Shown: positions 58,967 to 64,000 of the stretch, piece by piece
Layout of the letters: each line of letters opens with the position of its first letter
Numbering within the stretch: the stretch's first letter is position 1
Assembly: GCA_948579355.1 (NCBI GenBank)
Contig: CAPAOV010000007.1
Location: forward strand, 62,001 to 126,000
Source: an uncultured Eubacterium sp.
GTDB lineage: Bacteria > Bacillota > Clostridia > Lachnospirales > Lachnospiraceae
DNA: 64,000 nt
Direction: 5' to 3'
The notes under the pieces: model-generated
The model's database searches: none
What the model was told of the DNA's origin: nothing
Seen by the model: only the letters and a program-made list of their open reading frames with translations
Translations under genes and position numbers: made by a program

Positions 58967-61272
58967 GACGCAATGCCTCCTTTCTCAAATACCCGGTTCA
59001 CATACCACAGCCCATCCTCGTCCCGATATACCGTAATCTCCGGAAACATCTCTGTGAGGGTTGTTAAATTTTCGCTGCAATCTGCGCAGAGCGTAAGCAA
59101 AAGACTGCTGCCTTTTTCTTCCAGACAGAGTAAAATAGCAGAAATCGTGTCGATACCTTTTTCTATGGCGGCTTCAAAAATATTGTACACAGCGCCTGCG
59201 GTTTCCGTAAATAGTTTCTCACAATTCAAAACACGCACTGCGCATTCCACGCCGTAAAGTTTGAGATTCTCCGCAAATTCCCTAATCCCGAGAAGCAGCT
59301 CCTCCTTGCGGATGCTCTGTTTCTGTACGGAGACAAAAATAAGGTCGCTGCGGCGTTTGATGTAAGTGCCGACAATCACTATTTTGCCAAGGATATGTTT
59401 TGCCTCATCCAAATCGTCTGTCTGCCTGAGCTGCCCTGTCAGTTTGCGGAGAATGGCAACCTGTGACGCCGTCTGCGCTTCCACCAAATCATAGAGCCGG
59501 TTTTCCTCATCCAAATGCAGCCGATAAGCCTTTTGCTCTGCCTCCGCTTTCAGCACATCTCCAGTATCGCACAGTTCCTCCCGCGTCATCTCCAAATCCC
59601 TCTGGACAGAAAGAAGCTCTGAAACATCCTCCTGCCAATACATATAGCCGCCGCGAAACGCTGCTCCTGATAAGCGGACTGACTTCTCCAGCATGACCGG
59701 CGCCGTATCTGCCTGAAGCAGTACCTCTTTGGGAATCGTTCCCGCACCCTCCGAAGAATAGAGAATCACATGTTCCCGATTCGCAAGCTGTACAGTGATG
59801 GCGGCGCTCTGAAACAAATTTTCATAACTGATATTCGTCTGAAACAAGCCGCTTTCAATAATCAGTTCAAACAAAACCGCCGTCATCAGGCAGCCGGATG
59901 CTGTCATATCGTTGAGATAATTACGGACAAAACTGTCGTCCATAAAATACTGGATTGCGTATGCAATGAGAAAAATCACACAAAGGAGCGGCAACAGCGT
60001 AAACTTTTTCCGTCTGGGGATTCGGCATTTACCTACGATAATCGCAAGTATTAAAATACCGCACAGGGCAATCAACGCCATAATCAAATAGTAGCCCGCC
60101 TCATGAGTACAGGCAGCATTGGTCCATGGTACGCCCTCCGGAAAAGAAAAGACAATCTGGTGCCAGTCGTTTGTCAAAACAAGCAAAATCAGCGCCGCTC
60201 CCACGCCAAACAGAGTCCAGCCCCACTTACCGAAACCGACATTTTCGCCCCGGCCTGCCATGATAGCTATATTCAGTCCGAGAACAGCAATCAATATCTG
60301 CGGTATATAGTAGGCATACCACAGATAACGCACAATCGTGACATCCCCCTGAAAGAGCAGATGTTTGCACATACTCACGGCAATCCAGAATACAAGAAGT
60401 ACAGAAACCCCGCCAAAACAGCGCCTTATCATCTTCTGGATGATACCGTGGCAGGCGATTCGCCCCCACGCGTAATACATTCCCATATAGATAAAACTGC
60501 GAAACAGACTGAAAAAATAGTATTCCGTATTTTCGGGCGGTACAAATTTGCAGGCCAGTGCAATACCCACTCCGGTAAATACCATCGTCCACACAGAGAT
60601 AATCCGCCGCTTGATATTATATTTCTGATATACGCTGTACAAAATGAGAAGCAGACATTCGGACAATATATAAGTAATTGACAGAAATTCAAATCCGTGA
60701 GAACGGAACTGTTCTATCAGCCAGACAATAATATCCATAAACACGGCACACAGCAAAACGATACCTTGGATATAAGTAGTCACTTTCTTTCTCTTTATCG
60801 AAAAGACGATGGCGGCAAGCATAGCCGCAAAGTACAGGAACAAATAAATATAGTACAATAAATGAAGCGAGCCGTATTCTTTCACAAGCACGGCAGTACC
60901 GTCCACGATTTCAAATGAAACCGACTTATAATATACGGTTAAGTATCCGGGACTTGCGGCAATGAAAAGTACAACCAGACCGACAACAGACAAAACCGCC
61001 GGAAGCCATTTGGAATACTGTACTCCACAGAGCTTTAAGATTATCATCAACATAAAGAACGGCAGAAAAACATTGCCGGAATAGGCAATCCTATTAGCCA
61101 TAAGAGCAAAACCAAGCGTCTTTGAAGAGGCTAGCAGAAAATATCCAAGGTCTGCAACAAAGACTGACAAGAACAAAAGACGCAGCCAATTCTCTTTCTT
61201 TCTGTCTATAAAAATACAGGCGCCAAGTAAAATGAGTGCCGTTATACTAATTACGCCATATGTCAGGACCAT
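58963..61272 (-). CDS. 7TM receptor-like membrane protein of a kinase cluster
   Basis: 769 residues from ATG 61272 (GGAGG 7 bases upstream); an upstream in-frame extension is a shadow of RR4. Residues 1-230 form seven helices like the N-terminal 7TM domain of clostridial histidine kinases; a second block of helices spans about 300-510. The cytoplasmic part has a coiled coil and an area that resembles a degenerate ATPase domain (AVYNIFEAAIEKGI) but lacks a clear phospho-acceptor His and glycine boxes. It probably senses a signal and passes it to the kinase encoded next. Confidence 0.72.
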   Translation of the reverse strand: MVLTYGVISITALILLGACIFIDRKKENWLRLLFLSVFVADLGYFLLASSKTLGFALMANRIAYSGNVFLPFFMLMIILKLCGVQYSKWLPAVLSVVGLVVLFIAASPGYLTVYYKSVSFEIVDGTAVLVKEYGSLHLLYYIYLFLYFAAMLAAIVFSIKRKKVTTYIQGIVLLCAVFMDIIVWLIEQFRSHGFEFLSITYILSECLLLILYSVYQKYNIKRRIISVWTMVFTGVGIALACKFVPPENTEYYFFSLFRSFIYMGMYYAWGRIACHGIIQKMIRRCFGGVSVLLVFWIAVSMCKHLLFQGDVTIVRYLWYAYYIPQILIAVLGLNIAIMAGRGENVGFGKWGWTLFGVGAALILLVLTNDWHQIVFSFPEGVPWTNAACTHEAGYYLIMALIALCGILILAIIVGKCRIPRRKKFTLLPLLCVIFLIAYAIQYFMDDSFVRNYLNDMTASGCLMTAVLFELIIESGLFQTNISYENLFQSAAITVQLANREHVILYSSEGAGTIPKEVLLQADTAPVMLEKSVRLSGAAFRGGYMYWQEDVSELLSVQRDLEMTREELCDTGDVLKAEAEQKAYRLHLDEENRLYDLVEAQTASQVAILRKLTGQLRQTDDLDEAKHILGKIVIVGTYIKRRSDLIFVSVQKQSIRKEELLLGIREFAENLKLYGVECAVRVLNCEKLFTETAGAVYNIFEAAIEKGIDTISAILLCLEEKGSSLLLTLCADCSENLTTLTEMFPEITVYRDEDGLWYVNRVFEKGGIAS

Positions 61273-61306
61273 CCGTCCACCTCCAAAACTACCTGTTTCC
61301 CGCTTC

Positions 61307-62059
61307 TCATTCACTGCCGCAATAATAATCAAGATACTGTTCCCGCAAAAGACGGAATGTCCCTCGCGGAAGATAGATTTTCTGCCCATTATCCATGAGC
61401 AGCTCCCGCGCATTCATACTGACGATATGCTCCAGATTGACGATATAGGAAACGCCCACTTTCACAAGCGCCTGACAGACGGAGCACATCTCATAAATCC
61501 TTGCCATCGTCAGATTCTGCATTACCCGTGCGCCATCTTTCATATAAATGTACTGAGATTTCCCTTTCGCTTCACAATATATAATATCATTTAGTGATAT
61601 TCTTGTTATCATTTCCTCTACACGCAGCAATATGTATTTCTCCCGCTCCTCTTCCATCTCTATCAGAAAACCATCCAACAGGGTAAACACCTTTTCTGCT
61701 GACAGCGGCTTGAGCAGATATCGGGACGCCTCTACCTCAAATGCATCCAGTGCATGCTCCCTTGAGGTCGTGAGAAAGAACAGTTTTGCCGTACTCCCCA
61801 TATCGCGGAGCCGTCTCGCCGCCTCTACCCCTATCGGAAGTCTTTCTTTTGTCTTTCCATCCGGCATATAAATATCGATAAAAATTAAATGCGGCAAATA
61901 TGTTTCTTCCCCCACCATGCCAAGTAACTTGTCTGCACTTTCAAAACGCTCTATTTTAAAGTCTGCCTGCGGATGTTCCTGCTCATACGCACGCAATATT
62001 TTTTCGGTTTTCATAAGTTCTGCCGGTTCGTCATCACACAGTGCAATCTGAACTGTCAT
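61307..62059 (-). CDS. RR4: LytTR-family response regulator
   Basis: 250 residues. Receiver with Asp9-Asp10-Glu11 and phospho-acceptor Asp62 in LIFIDIYMPDG; LytTR domain (about 145-248) with ISLNDIIYCEAKGKSQYIYM. It overlaps the HK4 gene by 26 bp, so HK4-RR4 form a pair. It is a close paralogue of RR3; the two flank the 7TM-kinase-LuxR trio. Confidence 0.92.
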   Translation of the reverse strand: MTVQIALCDDEPAELMKTEKILRAYEQEHPQADFKIERFESADKLLGMVGEETYLPHLIFIDIYMPDGKTKERLPIGVEAARRLRDMGSTAKLFFLTTSREHALDAFEVEASRYLLKPLSAEKVFTLLDGFLIEMEEEREKYILLRVEEMITRISLNDIIYCEAKGKSQYIYMKDGARVMQNLTMARIYEMCSVCQALVKVGVSYIVNLEHIVSMNARELLMDNGQKIYLPRGTFRLLREQYLDYYCGSE

Positions 62060-63371
62060 CCTTAACCTCCATGTTCATAATCAGCCGGAATACAAACACA
62101 CCATTCTCGTTTCTAAAATCGCATTCCCCCTGATATTTCTCTGCCGTCCGGATAATACTCGAAACCCCGATACCGCCCGTAAATTCTGATTTCGGCTTTC
62201 CGTCCTTTAATTCCGCTTCTATTCTGCATGTATTTTTACAGATAATAACCAGTTTATTTTTCCTGATTTTAAGTGTCAGGCGGATAAAACACTCTCTTTC
62301 ATCCGCATTTTTTTTTACTTCCATGCAGGCATAAATCGCATTTTCATAAGCATTGGCAAGAATCGCTACCAAATCAAGGCTTGAAATCATCAGCGTCTTC
62401 CCAATCTCCACATTCAGCGTCACCTTAATTCCCTCTTTTTCCGCCTTTGCGGTATATGCCGCGAGAATATTATTGACTGCCGGATTGGCACATATTGTCT
62501 CCGGTATGCCCTGCGCGATTTCTTCTTCATACTCTTCGAGGTATTGCAGCAATTCTTCCTGCTGTCCCCTGCGTGCATATTCTGCGATAACCGCATTGTG
62601 ATGCCTCGCATCATGACGGATTCGCCTGCCCGATTCCACAGAATCTTCCAGAAGCTCAAGCTGCCGCTCCAACAGCCTGTAATTCATCTGCATAAGCTGC
62701 CGCTCCCTCTCATGTTCCTTTTCCTTGCTGATGTGCAGATAGAAACGGAATACAAGAAGCTGCAGCGTACCTATCAGAAGAAAATTCGTTACAATCTGAA
62801 AGATACGAGAAAAGTTCATATTTCTGTTCAGACTGGGATTCATAATATAACCAATGCCGAACAGACTACATATAATCATCGTGATAACACTGACCCTGTC
62901 TGTCTCCCGCTCCACATAATTGCCAAATCCTTCCATATATTTCCGCACATATTTTTCGAGAAAGAAAGCAAAGAGCAGGAGCAGAAAAATACGTGCGATA
63001 ATATCTACCCATATGCTTCGTCCAAAGAAAAAAGCGGAAATTTCGATGGAGCCGACAATATATACTGCCATCAGATAAAATACAAGCACAAGCTTATATA
63101 TTTTCACCCAGACGTAACCTTTGCTGAGCCAAAAGGCAAACAGGGCAAAGCCAAGATACATCACATGCGGCCCCATCCTCACATAGAGCGCCCGATTCGT
63201 CAAATACCAGAGGCAGGACAATGCTGTCATAACCACACCGAAACACAAATAATACAGCGTCGTTTTTTTCCTGTCAAACCGTGATTCGCATAAAATGGAA
63301 AACAGTAAAATGACTCCCCCGAGACTGATTACAAACCGGATAAACGCAACAAACACAGAACCGCCTAACAT
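62034..63371 (-). CDS. HK4: sensor histidine kinase of the AgrC/GHKL type
   Basis: 445 residues. Six or seven membrane helices (about 5-215), a coiled coil, then GHKL core with the phospho-acceptor His in RRIRHDARHHNAV, N box ANAYENAIYAC, and G box GGIGVSSIIRTAEKYQG. GAGGTG lies 7 bases before ATG. A short peptide gene ends 25 bp upstream and another GHKL kinase lies before that. The partner is RR4. Confidence 0.9.
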   Translation of the reverse strand: MLGGSVFVAFIRFVISLGGVILLFSILCESRFDRKKTTLYYLCFGVVMTALSCLWYLTNRALYVRMGPHVMYLGFALFAFWLSKGYVWVKIYKLVLVFYLMAVYIVGSIEISAFFFGRSIWVDIIARIFLLLLFAFFLEKYVRKYMEGFGNYVERETDRVSVITMIICSLFGIGYIMNPSLNRNMNFSRIFQIVTNFLLIGTLQLLVFRFYLHISKEKEHERERQLMQMNYRLLERQLELLEDSVESGRRIRHDARHHNAVIAEYARRGQQEELLQYLEEYEEEIAQGIPETICANPAVNNILAAYTAKAEKEGIKVTLNVEIGKTLMISSLDLVAILANAYENAIYACMEVKKNADERECFIRLTLKIRKNKLVIICKNTCRIEAELKDGKPKSEFTGGIGVSSIIRTAEKYQGECDFRNENGVFVFRLIMNMEVKDDSSDCTV

Positions 63372-63396
63372 TTATTCACCTCTTATTTTTCTACCT

Positions 63397-63495
63397 TTAT
63401 TTCAATCTTTTGTTTACAGCCGTTTTTGGCATAGCCATAAAAAACATGAACACCATGCTCATGGCCGTTAAAAATGCAACCAGTCTCTTTTTCAT
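63397..63495 (-). CDS. 32-residue hydrophobic peptide, candidate signalling peptide
   Basis: ATG 63495 is preceded by GGGGGAAATTTGT and opens a 32-codon frame: MKKRL, a hydrophobic Met/Phe-rich helix (about 5-22), then PKTAVNKRLK and a stop. The layout (basic start, hydrophobic core, short polar tail) is like a secretion leader with a 9-10 residue product, and it lies between two GHKL kinase genes. It has no Cys or Ser in the tail, so it is not a normal AgrD thiolactone precursor; no AgrB gene is in view. The call rests on position and ribosome site. Confidence 0.5.
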   Translation of the reverse strand: MKKRLVAFLTAMSMVFMFFMAMPKTAVNKRLK

Positions 63496-63541
63496 ACAAA
63501 TTTCCCCCTGTTCTATTTATTTTAAGTACTTTAGCACATCA

Positions 63542-64000
63542 CTATATCTTTACCATCACATCTAACAGAAAATATCCGTTTTCCGTATAGCAGCACATGT
63601 CTCCGTCAAGCCGCTCTGCCGCTTCCCGTATAGCGGGAAGTCCGAAGCCATGCCCCGGCTCTGTCTTGCTGGTGGGAACTTCCTCGCCCCACGCCACATG
63701 CAGACTGTCCATGCACCGGTTCTTAATGCGGATTAGGAGATATTCCCTGTGATACCGCATATGGACGGAAACCTCCCTCCTATCTTCCTCAAGCTCCTTT
63801 AGGGCATCCAAAGCGTTTTCCAGACCATCGGCAAGAATACGGCACAAATCCATATACGGCAGTTCTTCCTCTCCTATCTGGATGTCCATTCTGCACACCG
63901 CAGAAATTTCTTCCATTTTCCGGTCGTAGGAGGCAAGTGTGGCATTGATGTATGGATTGGCACAGAACTGCCCCGACAGGGCGTCCATTTTCTTATCCAT
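63542..64000 (-). CDS. HK5: GHKL sensor histidine kinase, C-terminal part
   Basis: 152 residues are visible and the frame runs off the window edge, so the sensor part and the phospho-acceptor are missing. The GHKL ATPase is clear: FCANPYINATLASYDRK before it, N box ADGLENALDAL and G box GHGFGLPAIREAAERLDG. It resembles HK4. The stop lies 46 bp before the peptide ORF. Confidence 0.85.
   Translation of the reverse strand: MDKKMDALSGQFCANPYINATLASYDRKMEEISAVCRMDIQIGEEELPYMDLCRILADGLENALDALKELEEDRREVSVHMRYHREYLLIRIKNRCMDSLHVAWGEEVPTSKTEPGHGFGLPAIREAAERLDGDMCCYTENGYFLLDVMVKI

Noticed and set aside
61273..61413. Upstream extension of the 7TM gene
   Set aside because: It overlaps the RR4 gene and has no ribosome site; ATG 61272 has GGAGG 7 bases before it.
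63372..63541. A classical AgrD gene between the kinases
   Set aside because: The only peptide frame lacks the Cys/Ser needed for a thiolactone ring and no AgrB gene is in the window; kept only as a candidate peptide of unknown kind.
1..64000. Riboswitches, rRNA, insertion sequences, prophage or integrase genes
   Set aside because: I looked in every gap over 100 bp and recognised none; no transposase-like frame and no T-box or metabolite riboswitch consensus was seen.

Overview
The window reads as chromosome from a motile member of the Firmicutes, class Clostridia, most likely a Lachnospiraceae gut or rumen bacterium. The reasons are a PolC-type replicase, a type III glutamine synthetase, the Firmicutes gene orders pyrH-frr-uppS-cdsA-dxr-rseP-ispG-polC and rimP-nusA-ylxR-ylxQ-infB-rbfA-nrnA-truB-ribF, a tRNA without an encoded CCA end, strong GGAGG ribosome binding sites, and secreted proteins with Lys-rich Ig-like domains and Pro/Thr linkers. 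This assignment is inference; there is no 16S gene here.

Layout. 1-4.3 kb (+ strand): end of a D-Ala-D-Ala carboxypeptidase, then glutamine synthetase III behind a promoter and terminator-like leader, then a MocR-type regulator. 4.2-12.4 kb (- strand): the translation/transcription operon rimP to ribF, also with a hairpin between promoter and first gene. 12.4-15.4 kb: accessory patch with a secreted GH10 xylanase, tRNA-Glu(CTC), an intact YefM/Phd antitoxin next to a wrecked YoeB toxin, and a small membrane protein. 15.4-28.1 kb (- strand): polC, ispG, rseP, dxr, cdsA, uppS, frr, pyrH, a bactofilin and a polysaccharide-deacetylase-like protein that has lost catalytic residues. 28.3-33.7 kb: a two-gene 2-oxoacid:ferredoxin oxidoreductase with fused subunits, a PAS-GAF-GGDEF protein and a ferritin-like protein. 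33.8-38 kb: a sugar-binding-type lipoprotein paired with a hybrid histidine kinase. 38.4-44.5 kb: a very large secreted Zmp-like metallopeptidase with a long Thr-Pro-Glu linker, an XRE regulator, a MerR-methyltransferase fusion and a PepSY gene remnant.

44.6-64 kb is a signalling region. Two paralogous LytTR regulator / GHKL kinase pairs (RR1-HK1 and RR2-HK2) are each followed by genes of one divergent, unrecognised protein family (four members, plus a 38-codon ORF). Both pairs have the same 8-nt start/stop overlap and the same geometry of direct repeats upstream of the regulator gene. Then come a DUF2164-type protein and an ECF-like sigma factor with a very large C-terminal extension. From 64 to 54 kb a long run of minus-strand genes encodes two more GHKL kinases with a 32-residue peptide gene between them, two paralogous LytTR regulators flanking a 7TM receptor / kinase / LuxR-regulator trio, and a chemoreceptor whose Cache domain has the full amino-acid-binding motif. 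A terminator lies just after the chemoreceptor.

The most promising undescribed system is the 44.6-51.9 kb locus: duplicated LytTR two-component systems that appear dedicated to a family of leaderless, Lys/Glu-tailed proteins sharing a core motif. The peptide gene at 63.4 kb is the next best lead.
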